From: Dipteris shenzhenensis
Lineage: Eukaryota; Polypodiophyta; Polypodiopsida; Gleicheniales
DNA: 64,000 bases
Assembly (NCBI GenBank): GCA_047967505.1
Contig: CM106539.1
Direction: 5' to 3' (one strand)
Below, in pieces: positions 22,920 through 33,480 of the stretch (the stretch's first letter is position 1; each line of letters starts with the position of its first letter). The notes beneath the pieces were generated by a model. It did no database searches and was not told where the DNA came from. It worked only from the letters and a program-made list of their open reading frames with translations. A program made the position numbers and the translations under genes.

Positions 22920-24204
22920 GCCCCCCTTCAGACCTAACCGGACACTCTAGACTAGCCAAATTGAAGTTTTCTTCCTTCATTGAAGTCAAGGGATGTTTTG
23001 ACTATGGAGGACATGCTAGCTTAAATTGGAAAAACTTTTGGTGGCTCTCAAAAGGAGGAATTAGAAGTAGCTATCTTACACAAGATGGTAGACTGGAGAA
23101 CATTCATTGAGCCACATTTTAAAAAAGGAGATGATACACTAATAGGTCACCCAAATCCCATTACTTCAAGTTTAGCATGCATAAAAACACTCTAATGATC
23201 CAATGGAAGTACTACTCAGTAGATGGAGATGACTTATGAATTTAGCAAGGATTACGTTCACATTTTCACGTTTACGTTAATGGGTTATTAGCGTTCATTA
23301 ATTATTCTTCAAAGCAGCATGAAAATAATGTGATCACATTGTTTATCAGAACAAATCATTGAGAAACCGGTTAAAACTACTGTCGATACATAAGATACTA
23401 CCGATGGTAGTATCTTATGTATTGGCAATGATGTGGGTTGCAGATTCCTAGTTTCCTGTTCAACCTGGTGCTATATATTAGTGGAAATGGTGATAGAGGC
23501 TCGTCACTCACTCCGCTTGTGATTCATATCCTGATAAACCCTTTGGTAAGTTGGGAAAGAAAGTGAACCACAATTTGGATCTAACTAGTTGTAAGGCTAA
23601 GTGGGGGAGAGTGAGTCAGCATTCATTATACTTGTGGGTGTGGTTTGCTCCTTCGATTCCTTGCATCTTGGGAAATTATAGACCACAAATGTGAGGCCTA
23701 GTGGATGCGAGTGTTTGTTGTGTGTTCTTGAGGGTGGTCTATACCCAGACTCCTTGTGTTTTTGGGAACTTGTGGACCATGATCATGAGCAGCAACAATG
23801 AATGCAATTGTTAGTGAGGAGTCTTGACTCTTAAGCTAAGGGCCTTAGGTATGGAGAGAAGGGGAGATGAGATGGCAAGGATTTGAGCAGAAATAGGGCA
23901 CATGTTGTGACTACGAATGCACAATAAGAAATGCCTAAAACTAGAAATGATCATCCACAATCTTCGACAAGTTGTGACTAGGCAAACTGTGGATGCATCA
24001 AGTCATGCCCATGCCAATATTCATATGCCTGAAAATGTCCTCGGGGATGAACAAGGAGTTGCAAAAGAGGATCTCATTGCTGAAATAGGCACTACCCCAA
24101 TGCTTGATCCATCTTGTGAGGTTGTTAACCAAGATAGGGGGGAGGATTTATGGGGTGTCATAATTCTCTCAAAGATTTATTCCACGTGCACAAGGGGGAA
24201 AACG
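22920..24204. other. No recognised gene
   Basis: I find no domain or conserved motif in either strand. The stretch holds the perfect palindrome at 23386-23422 and a TATA-like TGCTATATATTAG near 23470. A short frame at 23917-24207 has no recognisable similarity. Confidence 0.5.
23386..23422. repeat. Perfect 17-bp inverted repeat with 3-bp loop
   Basis: ATACATAAGATACTACC is followed by GAT and then its exact reverse complement. No T-run follows, so it does not resemble a simple terminator. Confidence 0.9.
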
Positions 24205-24262
24205 TAAGCATTTGAGCTATGATGTTGTGTTGGTAAGTCATTTTATGCAGGCTCCAAGGAAA
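24205..24262 (+). mobile_element. Short copia A/B RNase H-region relic
   Basis: TTTGAGCTATGATGTTGTG and TATGCAGGCTCCAAGGAAA match the segment just before RNase H in B1 (14157-14210) and A4 (41950-42005). It ends at a GT/GA microsatellite. Confidence 0.7.
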
Positions 24263-24263
24263 A

Positions 24264-24345
<82 letters not shown>
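24264..24345. repeat. (GT)n(GA)n compound microsatellite
   Basis: About ten GT units pass directly into about thirty GA units. Confidence 0.97.
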
Positions 24346-24353
<8 letters not shown>

Positions 24354-24467
24354 AGTGCATGCGTGAGAGAGGGTTTAGAGAGAGATGTGATAGAGTTAGA
24401 CATAGATGGAGATAGAGGGTTGCAATGATTACAAGGATGACAAAGAGAGAAAAGAGACAAAAAGAAT

Positions 24468-24476
<9 letters not shown>

Positions 24477-24521
<45 letters not shown>
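24477..24521. repeat. (GA)n microsatellite
   Basis: About 22 uninterrupted GA units. Confidence 0.97.
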
Positions 24522-24522
<1 letters not shown>

Positions 24523-24523
<1 letters not shown>

Positions 24524-24800
24524 TAAAGATATACTCTCCACCATTATTAGTATGTAGGCATCTAAGCATTCTACCTGACTGATTTTCAGACAAAGCCCAC
24601 CATTTCTAAAATACATGGAACACATTGCTCTTTTGAGCTATAGCATAAGCCCATACTTTCCTAGTTTCATCGTCAATTATGAATGTCACATAGTATTCAG
24701 CCCCGCCTAATGATCGTGTAGGCATGGGACCACATATGTCTGAATGCACCAAATCAAGCCCTCCAAGCGCTTTCTTTCCCCTTCTTTTATGTGCTGATGT
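24523..24800 (-). pseudogene. copia integrase fragment (separate family)
   Basis: The minus strand reads KRRGKKALGGLDLVHSDI, CGPMPTRSLGGAEYYVTFI and RKVWAYAIAQKSNVF. This is the first catalytic Asp region of a copia integrase core (HSDxxGP, YYVTFIDD). It differs clearly from A, B and D, so it belongs to another copia family. Both ends are truncated. Confidence 0.85.
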
Positions 24801-25023
24801 TGTCTCTGTGCCAATAGGGACTTAGGTAGAATAGAATGTGTGTGTAGAGTAGCAGCAAAGCTCCGCTTGTACTTGCATAAGGCTAGAAATAATTGTAGGA
24901 TCTCGTAGGCTAGAATAGATGCATCTTGAAAGAGGTGTGAGAGCACAATGAAATCTCTATATTATTGTGAGAGAGAAGACTCTCTTTTATAGAAAGGGGG
25001 AGAAGGTAATACCTTCCCTACAT
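24801..25023 (-). other. Possible LTR/promoter remnant
   Basis: On the minus strand a TATAAAAGAG box (about 24982-24991) follows the CT-rich TTCTCCCCCTTTC. The stretch lies beside the integrase fragment and may be that family's LTR, but no termini could be assigned. Confidence 0.35.
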
Positions 25024-25028
25024 AGTGG

Positions 25029-25326
25029 TGTTGAGATATCAAGCTCTATCCCCGACATATCTCTTGGATGACTATCATTTATGTCACCACCTATGTTAGT
25101 TGTACTTGTGGTGTAGTTAGACTACCACGTATGTTTTGGTTTGGGTTCACATATGAACCACGTATTCTAGGGTTTGACATATAGGGTATTTCCCTCTTCT
25201 ATTGTAATGGTTGTTGTGTGCAAAAGTGAAGAAAGGCTTCACCCTCCAACCTTGTGTCCTCTCTCTTTTGAGTGTTGTGAAGAAAGTTGAACTTGAGTCT
25301 CCTATCTCTCTCCCTTATTCTTTACA
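25029..25326 (+). repeat. 5' LTR of copia-B2 (298 bp)
   Basis: It begins TGTTGAGATATCAAGCTC and ends TTATTCTTTACA. The inner part has a CACATATGAACCACGTATTC segment and GACATATAGGG, a weak TATA-like site. Confidence 0.97.
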
Positions 25327-25338
25327 TGGTATCAGAGC
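25327..25338 (+). promoter_or_regulatory. Primer binding site of copia-B2
   Basis: TGGTATCAGAGC follows the LTR with no spacer. It is a perfect initiator-Met tRNA 3'-end complement. Confidence 0.93.
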
Positions 25339-25866
25339 CTTGTTCGTGGTAAGGAGCTCAAGAAAGCAAGCCAAGTTTGTGGTGTCCTGGTAAGAGGACC
25401 AGTGTTGCTTTCCTATTTCGAGTTTGGGAGCAAATCTCTGTAGGTAGCACAGCCAGAATTGCAGGAGTGCACTATTTCAGATTGAGAGGCCCTTTGCGGT
25501 GTGGCGAGAGTGCAGTATTTTCTGATTTGAGGCCGTTTCGAGGCCCGTTTTGAAGGCGGAAGTTCTTTGCAGGCACTCAGAAAAAGACCCTGTTTTTCGC
25601 TGTGCGACCACTGCGCGGCTAGTCGGTGGAAAGGTGCCACAGAAATTGCATCGTATGCCTATGTGCAGAGATATTGGGAGTTGCAGATTCATGCCTGTTG
25701 CCAGTTGATGCAAAATCGTTGCTAGGAAGTGACTGTGTGGTGAAATACCACTTTCGTCAGTGTTGCAGATCTGCCCCTGTGAGGCTCTTTGCAGAAGTTT
25801 TGCTATTTGCCCTTCTGAGGCATTTGCTGTGTTTACAGGTTGCTGTTGCAATTCGTGATTTGTAAA

Positions 25867-28800
25867 ATGTCTGAGAATCTGTCTACCATTGTCAGTGAGA
25901 AGCTTGACAAGAACAACTTCCAAGCATGGAAGTTCAGGATGACAAACTTCTTTATGGGAAAGGGAGTTTGGGATTACATCAGTGGTGAAACTGCAGAACC
26001 AGTTTTGGGTGCTGCTCCCACTCCTGCTGAATTGAAGGCCTTTAAAGAATGGCATGAAAAAGCCAGAAAATGCCTGTATTGGCTGTCCGTTAGCATTTCA
26101 GATTCTATGATTGTGCATATACAGGATCTAGAGATGCCTAAGGAGGCATGGGATACATTGGTGAAGCTGTATAGCACAAATACCAAAGCACGAAAGATGC
26201 AGCTAAAGCAGGAGTTGCACAATGTGCAAAGGAAAAATCTGAATATAAATGAGTATTCCTTGAAGGTGAAAGGCCTTGCAGATTCTCTTGCCTCCATTGG
26301 AGCACCTGTTGATGATGAGGACTTAGTGTCCGTGACCTTGAATGGTCTTGGGAAAGATTATGCACGATTTCGGACATCCATTGGAGTCCGTGAAACATTT
26401 CCTGATTTTCAGGAACTTATTGCTCTCTTGCTGAGTGAAGAGCAAAGGAATGGTGGTTCAGCCACCTCAACTTCTCAAGAGACTGCTTTCTACTCGAATA
26501 CAGGTAGAGGCAGGGGTAGAGGAAGAGGCCGTTCTGGTGGCCGTGCAGGAAATCAGAACCAACAGCAACAACAGGAAAACCAGTCCTATGGAGGAGGACG
26601 TGGTAGTTCTAGAGGCAGGGGGAGCCAAAGAGGCCGTGGTTCATGGCAAAGGAACCAGCAAGTAAATAGCAGCATAGAATGCTATTATTGTGGAAAGCCT
26701 GGACACAAGGAGAATACATGCTATAAAAAGCAGAATGACATCAAAAGTGGAAAGTTGCAGCAAAGCAACTATGCATCATCAAGTGGGCATGGTGACGACA
26801 GAAATGAGCACCTTTTTGTGATGCAGCATATGGTTAACTCCATGTCAGGAGATGTTGCAGCTTGCAATGATGTTTGGTATGTTGATTCAGGTGCCTCTAA
26901 CCACATGACCAGTCATGGTGAGTGGTTTCATGATGTCAAAAATTTGGATAAGCCAGGTTATGTTGAAATAGGTGATGATACTGCGCACCCAATTACGCAG
27001 GTTGGTAAAGTGCCATTGGCTATGCAGGATGGCAAAACAAAGTACTTGGCAGATGTACTTCATGTTCCAAAAATCACTAAGAACCTGGTTTCAGTTGGCC
27101 AGATGGTTGAGCAAGGTCTGCAGGTTAGATTTAATCCTGATGGATGCTTCGTTGAGGACTTGAAAAATAAGTGCCGCTTGGTTGCGAAAGGCAACAAAAA
27201 TGGCAGAATGTTCACCTTGGATGTTGATATGCCTGAGGTGAAAGCTGCTATGTTTGCGCATGGGAGAGGTGTCATTGCAGATATTGAGATATGGCACAAG
27301 CGCATTGGGCATGTGAATATACAAAGGCTGAAATCTATGCAAACGAAAAACATTGTTGCAGGTTTGCCTAAATTCAGAGTTGAGGGAATGCAAAAGGTAT
27401 GTGAAGCATGCCAAATGGGTAAGCAGGCCAGACATGCATTTCCCAAAAATGCTAAGGTGAGCAGAAGACCTTTGGAAGTGATCCATTCAGATGTTTCGAC
27501 AACCAAAGCTGCTTCTATTGGTGGATGCCATTACTATGTGACGTTTATTGATGACTACACTAGGAAGGTGTGGATTTATTTTATGAAGCATAAAAGTGAA
27601 GTGTTCAGCCATTTCAAGGCTTTTAAGGCCATGGTTGAAAAAGAGAAAGGTGTGCATATTAAAGTGCTAAGATCTGATGGAGGGGGAGAGTACTTTTCAG
27701 AAGAATTTTGTGAATATCTGAAAGAACAAGGAATTCAAAGGAAGTACTCATGCAGGTCTACCCCTCAGCAGAATGGGGTTGTAGAAAGGAAGAACAGGCA
27801 TATTGCAGAAGTAGGACGGGCGATCCTAAATGAGAAAAACATGCCTGATTATTTTTGGGCTGAAGCAGTAGCAACTACTGTTTATATTATGAACAGAACT
27901 CCTACTGCAGCTGTCCATGGCATGACGCCTGAAGAAATGTATACAGGCCAAAAACCAGATATTTCTCACTTGAAGGTATTTGGTTGCATAGCGTATGTTC
28001 ATGTTCCTGATGAGAAGAGAACCAAGCTGGATCCAAAGGCAGAAAAATGCATCTTTATTGGATATGCTCAGCACCAGAAAGGGTATCGCTGTTATAACCC
28101 TTCCACTCGCAAAATGCAAGTGAGCAGAGATGTTGTTTTTGATGAAATGAGCAGCTGGTATGCACCAACTGTTATGGTAGGAGATGCAGATGAAGGAAAT
28201 GGGAATGCTGCAATAAATGCAGAGCAGCAATCTCAAGCCTTGAGTGGACCCAGAGAGTCCTCTACTAGTGGATCTAATGCATGGACAGGGAGATTGAGAT
28301 CTAGTGAATCGTCACATGGCAGTCCTGATAGTGTTGTGCAGGTATCACATAAGGGAAAAGAAAAAGTGGACCATACTCCAGTGTTTGATGTGTCTGCTGG
28401 TAGCTCTCATGTTGATGGAGAGTCAAGCGGCTCTGAAATGAGCCTTGATGAGGATCTTGGGATTCCTTCTGTTGTTACACCTGGTGCAAGGAAAAGCAGG
28501 CATGATTTAAAGACTCCTGCAACTGATCCAGTTGTACGGAGGTCCACTCGTATTAAGTATCCAGTTGACAAGCTGAGATATGATGGGTATACAGCACATC
28601 ACTATGCTTATATGGTCAAGGTTCTAGAGGAGCCAGAGCCCACATGTTTTGAGGATGCAGCAGGGCATAAAAATTGGGAAGCAGCTATGGATGAAGAGAT
28701 GGCTGCCTTGGATGCAAACCACACTTGGGATTTGATGCCTTTGCCTCATGATAAGAAGGCTATTGGCTGCAAGTGGGTTTACAAAGTAAAGCACAATGCT

Positions 28801-30180
28801 GATGGGTCTGCTAGCAGGTACAAGGCAAGATTGGTTGCCAAAGGTTTTGCACAGACATATGGAATTGACTATGAGGAAACTTTCAGCCCAGTTGCAAGGA
28901 TGGCAACCGTGAGAGCAGTAATTGCTATGGCTACTGCAAAGGGATGGTCTTTGCATCAGATGGATGTGAAAAATGCCTTCTTGCATGGTGATTTGCAGGA
29001 AGAGGTTTATATGATGCAGCCAGAAGGTTATGAGGATAAGTCACACCCCGATTTTGTATGCAGGTTGCGCAAAGCCTTGTATGGCTTAAAACAGGTGCCG
29101 AGGGCATGGTCAGACAAGATAGGACAATATCTTGTCACTATTGGATTTCAGATTTCCAATTCAGATTTTTCACTTTATGTGAAAAGGACAAACAGAGGGA
29201 TTGTGCTTATAGTCATCTATGTTGATGACTTGATTATTACAGGTGATAGTGATGCAGACATTAATGAAGTGAAGCTGCTGTTGAAGCAGAAATTTGAGAT
29301 GAAGGATTTGGGAGAGCTGCGTTACTTCTTGGGCATTGAGGTTATTAGATCCCCGAGTGGGATATGGCTATTGCAAAGGCAATACGGTTTGGACATGCTG
29401 TCCAAATATGGGATGACAGGCTGTAAGCCTATTTCTGTTCCATTGGAGCAGAATGTGAAGCTCAATGCAGAGACAGGTGAGCTTCTTGAAGATATTACTA
29501 TGTACAGGCGCATAGTAGGTAGCTTGATTTACATGACTATAACCAGACCAGATTTGAGCTATGCTGTGGGGCTAGTGAGTCAGTTTATGCAGGCACCGAG
29601 GAAGCCACATTTGGATGTGGCTAGGCGCATACTGTGGTATGTGAAGTCCACATTGCATTATGGACTGTTTTATGAAGCTGGGTGTGCATTACAGGTACAT
29701 GGATACACAGATGCTGACTGGGCTGGTAGTGTCTCAGACAGGAGATCTACTAGTGGTTTTATGTTTTCCCTTGGGAGTGGTGCCATCAGTTGGAGCAGCA
29801 AGAAGCAGCCAACAGTTGCCTTGTCGAGCACAAAGGCTGAGTACAGGGGTGCAGCAATGGCTGCATGTGAGGTAGCTTGGTTACGGAAGCTACTTGCAGA
29901 TATGGGACAGTCAGTTCATGCAGCAGTTGTCATTCATTGTGACAACATTAGCAGCATCATGCTTGCTAATAACCCAGTTTATCATGCTAGAACGAAGCAC
30001 ATTGAGGTGCATTATCACTTTGTGAGAGAGAAGGTTCTAGCTGGTGAGATTGATCTTGTCTATGTCAGCATGTCTATGTCAGCACTGAGGAGCAGGTGGC
30101 TGATATCTTTACGAAGGCATTGGGTACCGAGAAGCTTCGCAGATTTAGGAGCTTGCTTGGTGTACGTGAGATGGATTTGA
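25867..30180 (+). CDS. copia-B2 gag-pol polyprotein, almost intact
   Basis: The single frame is 1437 residues from MSENLSTIVSEK; I chose this ATG because B1 gag starts identically and the upstream 27 bp (from 25840) lie in leader. Domains: gag about 1-230; Gly/Arg-rich run; zinc knuckle CYYCGKPGHKENTC at 272-285; protease WYVDSGASNHM with Asp 340; integrase zinc part from HKRIGHVN (477); core Asp 542, Asp 604 and Glu 640 (D-35-E spacing); RT with YVDD at 1118-1121; RNase H with Asp 1282 and Asp 1359. Three oddities: HSDVS replaces HSDVW in integrase; the RNase H motif is STKAEY (Lys 1323, normally Glu); and a 14-bp duplication at 30057-30084 shifts the last 35 or so codons, losing VADIFTKALG. 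RNase H is therefore probably inactive. Confidence 0.95.
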   Translation: MSENLSTIVSEKLDKNNFQAWKFRMTNFFMGKGVWDYISGETAEPVLGAAPTPAELKAFKEWHEKARKCLYWLSVSISDSMIVHIQDLEMPKEAWDTLVKLYSTNTKARKMQLKQELHNVQRKNLNINEYSLKVKGLADSLASIGAPVDDEDLVSVTLNGLGKDYARFRTSIGVRETFPDFQELIALLLSEEQRNGGSATSTSQETAFYSNTGRGRGRGRGRSGGRAGNQNQQQQQENQSYGGGRGSSRGRGSQRGRGSWQRNQQVNSSIECYYCGKPGHKENTCYKKQNDIKSGKLQQSNYASSSGHGDDRNEHLFVMQHMVNSMSGDVAACNDVWYVDSGASNHMTSHGEWFHDVKNLDKPGYVEIGDDTAHPITQVGKVPLAMQDGKTKYLADVLHVPKITKNLVSVGQMVEQGLQVRFNPDGCFVEDLKNKCRLVAKGNKNGRMFTLDVDMPEVKAAMFAHGRGVIADIEIWHKRIGHVNIQRLKSMQTKNIVAGLPKFRVEGMQKVCEACQMGKQARHAFPKNAKVSRRPLEVIHSDVSTTKAASIGGCHYYVTFIDDYTRKVWIYFMKHKSEVFSHFKAFKAMVEKEKGVHIKVLRSDGGGEYFSEEFCEYLKEQGIQRKYSCRSTPQQNGVVERKNRHIAEVGRAILNEKNMPDYFWAEAVATTVYIMNRTPTAAVHGMTPEEMYTGQKPDISHLKVFGCIAYVHVPDEKRTKLDPKAEKCIFIGYAQHQKGYRCYNPSTRKMQVSRDVVFDEMSSWYAPTVMVGDADEGNGNAAINAEQQSQALSGPRESSTSGSNAWTGRLRSSESSHGSPDSVVQVSHKGKEKVDHTPVFDVSAGSSHVDGESSGSEMSLDEDLGIPSVVTPGARKSRHDLKTPATDPVVRRSTRIKYPVDKLRYDGYTAHHYAYMVKVLEEPEPTCFEDAAGHKNWEAAMDEEMAALDANHTWDLMPLPHDKKAIGCKWVYKVKHNADGSASRYKARLVAKGFAQTYGIDYEETFSPVARMATVRAVIAMATAKGWSLHQMDVKNAFLHGDLQEEVYMMQPEGYEDKSHPDFVCRLRKALYGLKQVPRAWSDKIGQYLVTIGFQISNSDFSLYVKRTNRGIVLIVIYVDDLIITGDSDADINEVKLLLKQKFEMKDLGELRYFLGIEVIRSPSGIWLLQRQYGLDMLSKYGMTGCKPISVPLEQNVKLNAETGELLEDITMYRRIVGSLIYMTITRPDLSYAVGLVSQFMQAPRKPHLDVARRILWYVKSTLHYGLFYEAGCALQVHGYTDADWAGSVSDRRSTSGFMFSLGSGAISWSSKKQPTVALSSTKAEYRGAAMAACEVAWLRKLLADMGQSVHAAVVIHCDNISSIMLANNPVYHARTKHIEVHYHFVREKVLAGEIDLVYVSMSMSALRSRWLISLRRHWVPRSFADLGACLVYVRWI

Positions 30181-30193
30181 GCTTGAGGGGGAG

Positions 30194-30491
30194 TGTTGAG
30201 ATATCAAGCTCTATCCCCGACATATCTCCTGGATGACTATCATTTATGTCACCGCCTATGTTAGTTGTACTCGTGGTGTAGTTAGACTACCACGTATGTT
30301 TTGGTTTGGGTTCACATATGAACCACGTATTCTAGGGTTTGACATATAGGGTATTTCCCTCTTCTATTGTAATGGTTGTTGTGTGCAAAAGTGAAGAAAG
30401 GCTTCACCCTCCAACCTTGTGTCCTCTCTCTTTTGAGTGTTGTGAAGAAAGTTGAACTTGAGTCTCCTATCTCTCTCCCTTATTCTTTACA
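30194..30491 (+). repeat. 3' LTR of copia-B2 (298 bp)
   Basis: It is near-identical to the 5' LTR. The three differences seen are C or G here against T or A in the 5' copy. Confidence 0.97.
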
Positions 30492-30496
30492 AGTGG

Positions 30497-30545
30497 CAAT
30501 CAGTCCCTACATCAGTGGGAATCAATCCCTACATCAGTGGGATTC
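30497..30545. repeat. Short tandem repeat (~23 bp, two units)
   Basis: CCCTACATCAGTGGGA occurs twice in tandem right after the B2 target duplication. The target AGTGG is itself part of this motif. Confidence 0.75.
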
Positions 30546-30631
30546 CCTTTTCTTACATCATCACTTAGGTCACACACTAGACACATCATAGCACTTGATG
30601 TGCCTTTACAACACACATGTGACTCCCCTAC

Positions 30632-33480
30632 TCCCAAATCCTTCATCTCAAACTTCTGCTTCAATAGCATTTTCACATGAAGGATATCTTCATCACTATC
30701 ACCTGTGATGATCAAATCATCAACATAAATGACAAGCAGCATAATACCTTTCTCTATTTTTCTCACATAAAGTGAGAAATCTGCCTTGGAAATCTAAAAG
30801 CCAATAGTGACAAGATACTATCCTATCTTGTCAGACCATGCTCTAGGTGCTTGCTTCAAGCCATACAAGGCTTTCTTCAACCTGCAAACAAACTTAGGAT
30901 GAACAGCATGAACATAACCTGGTGGCTGCTCCATAAAGACCTCTTCCTTCAAATCACCATGCAAGAAGGCATTATATACATCCATATGATGTAAAGACCA
31001 TCCCTTTGATGCAGCCATAGCAATGACTGCTATTACGGTTGCCATCCTTGCAACCGACTGAATGTTTCTTCATAATCAATGCCATATGTCTGTGCATACC
31101 CCTTGACAACTAATCTTGCCTTGTATCTGTTCACAAAACCATCTGCATTGTGCTTCACCTTATAAACCCAATTATAGCCAATTGCATTATTGTCTTTAGG
31201 CAAAGGCACCAATTCCCATGTAGCATTTGCTTCCAAGGAATCCATTTCTTCATCCATGGCTTTCTCCCATTTTTCTTTTCCCATGGCTTGCTCAAAAGAA
31301 GTGGGTTCTGGTTCCTGTATCACTTTGACCATATAGGCATAGTGAATGGCTGTAAATCCATCATATTTCAGCCTATCCACAGGATACCTAGTTTTGGTAG
31401 ACCTGGCAAAGTAGGCTCACTTCCAGGTGCTCTCAAAACATCCCTGGTCTTCCTTACTCTAGGTGTAACAACAGAAGGAATACCCAACTCATCATCAATG
31501 CTCTGTTCTGAGCCACTGGATTCACCATCCACATAAGAGTGACCTGCATTCACATCAAACATGGGCTGATCTACCTTCTCTTTTCCTTTTCGTGATACCT
31601 ACATACCACTATCTGCATTGCTTTGAGGAGATTCTCCTGATGTCAATCTGCCTATCCATGGCAAAGTATGTGAACCACTGCTAGAGAACACTGCAGGTCA
31701 CTAATATTTTGTGATTGCTGCTGTGAATTCTGTGCAGCATTACCATTTTGTGCATCTACATCATCAATCACATTTACTGGTTTATACCAGCTGCTCATCT
31801 CATCAAAAACGACATCTCTGCTCACTGTAAACTTATGAGTAGAAGGGTTATAGCATCTGTACCCTTTCTACTGCAGAGAATAACCAATAAAGATGCACTT
31901 CTTAGCTTTTGGATCCAACTTGGACCTCAACTCATCTGGCACATGAACATAGGCAATGCAACAAAAAATTTTTAAATGAGAAATATCTGGTTTCCTACCA
32001 GTATACATCTCCTCTGGCATCATGCCATGTATTGCTGCGGTGGGAGTCCTGTTCATTATGTAAACTACTTTAGCAACTGCTTCAGCCCAATAATAATATG
32101 GTAGGTCTTGTTCATTTAGCATGGCCTAAGATACCACTCCAATATGCCTGTTTTTCCTTTTTGCAAGTCCATTTTGCTGTGGGGTATGACTGCATGAATA
32201 TTGCTGCTTTATGTCATGCTCCTGTAAGAACCTTGCAAACTCATTTGAGAGGTACTCTCCCCCTCCATTTGACCTTAGGCATTTTATTTGCAGGCATGTT
32301 TCTTTTTCAACCATAACTTTAAAAGCTTTGAAATGCCCAAACACTTCACTTTTCTTTTTCATAAAATACACCCAAACTTTTCTGCTGTAGTCATATAAAA
32401 GTGACAAAATAATGACAGCCTCCAATAGATGCAGCTTTAGTAGTCCACACATTAGAGTGGATTAATTCCAATGGCTTCTTACTCTCTTGAACATGTCTAG
32501 GAAATGGTTTCCTTTCCTATTTTCCAAATTGATAGGCTTCACATATCTTATGCATTTCTGCAACCTTGAATTTAGGCAATCCTGCAACAATATTTTGGGC
32601 CTGCATTGATTTAAGTCACTATACATTAACATGACTAATGCGTTTATGCCAGATATCAATATCTGCAACTACACCGGTCCCATGTGCAAACATTGCTGCA
32701 CTCAATTGAGGCATGTCCACATCCAATGTAAATATCCTACCCTTCTTCTTGCCTTTTGCTATCAAGCGACCGTTATTTTTCATATCCTCAACAAAGCATC
32801 CATGAGGATTAAATCTGACCTGCAAGACTTGCTCAACCATTTGACCAACAGAAACCAAGTTCTTGGTGATGTTCGGGACATGAAATACATCAGATAGGTA
32901 TTTCTTTTTCCCATCCTGCATAGACAAAGGAATGTTACCAATCTGCACAATAGGATGTGCAGTATCATCACCAGTCTCCACAAATCCTGGGTTTTGAATT
33001 TTCCTTGCATCTTGCATCCATTCCACATGACCTGTCATGTGGTTTGATGCACCTGAGTCAACATACCACACATCATTGCTTTCTTCTGCACTTATCACAA
33101 AATTGGTTGTGCTGCACCATAAATAGATGCTCATTTCTGTCATCACCCTGTCTACTAGAAGATGCATAATTCCCTTACTGCAATTTTCCATTCATGATGT
33201 CATTTTGTTTTTTATAGCAGTTTTTAGCCATATGACTCATTTTACCACAATAGTAGTATTCAACATTGCTGTTTGAATTTCGTCCTCTCTGCCATCCACC
33301 ATGACCTCTTTGGCTCCCCCTGCCTCTAGAGTTACCATGTCCTCCTCCATAGGACTGGTTTTCTTGAGTTTGTTGCATATTCTGATTTCTACCACCGCCT
33401 CTAGATCGGCCTGCTCTACCTCAGCCTCTACCTCTTCTAGCATTTGAGTAGAAGACAGTTTCTTTTGAAGTTCCTCCTGA
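30632..33480 (-). pseudogene. copia-A2 zinc knuckle, protease, integrase and RT remnant
   Basis: It holds the Gly/Arg-rich gag end and a zinc knuckle YYYCGKMSHMAKNC (first Cys lost), which A1 lacks altogether. The protease is intact (WYVDSGASNHMTGH, GDDTAHPIVQIG). Integrase breaks at 32616-32621, where two stops follow HVNV. The core continues with FMKKKSEVFGHFKAFK, CLRSNGGGEY (second Asp changed to Asn) and QNGLAKRKNRH (Glu changed to Lys). RT shows VDRLKYDGF, AMDEEMDSLEANATWEL, MDVYNAFLHG and YVDDLIITG. Both of these integrase catalytic changes and the stops show it is dead. Confidence 0.9.

Larger units (their letters stand above)
25029..30491 (+). mobile_element. Ty1/copia element B2, complete with target duplication
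   Basis: The 5463-bp element has 298-bp LTRs (25029-25326, 30194-30491) and a perfect AGTGG duplication at 25024-25028 and 30492-30496. It contains a primer site (25327-25338), a 540-bp leader, one long gag-pol ORF and a polypurine tract (TTGAGGGGGAG, 30183-30193). The LTRs differ at three sites by my reading, all transitions, so insertion was recent. It is the reference for judging the damage in B1. Confidence 0.97.

Noticed and set aside
25840-25866. Upstream ATG for the B2 polyprotein
   Set aside because: It adds nine residues (MLLQFVICK) in leader sequence. The start MSENL is shared by B1 and parallels the MAS start of family A.
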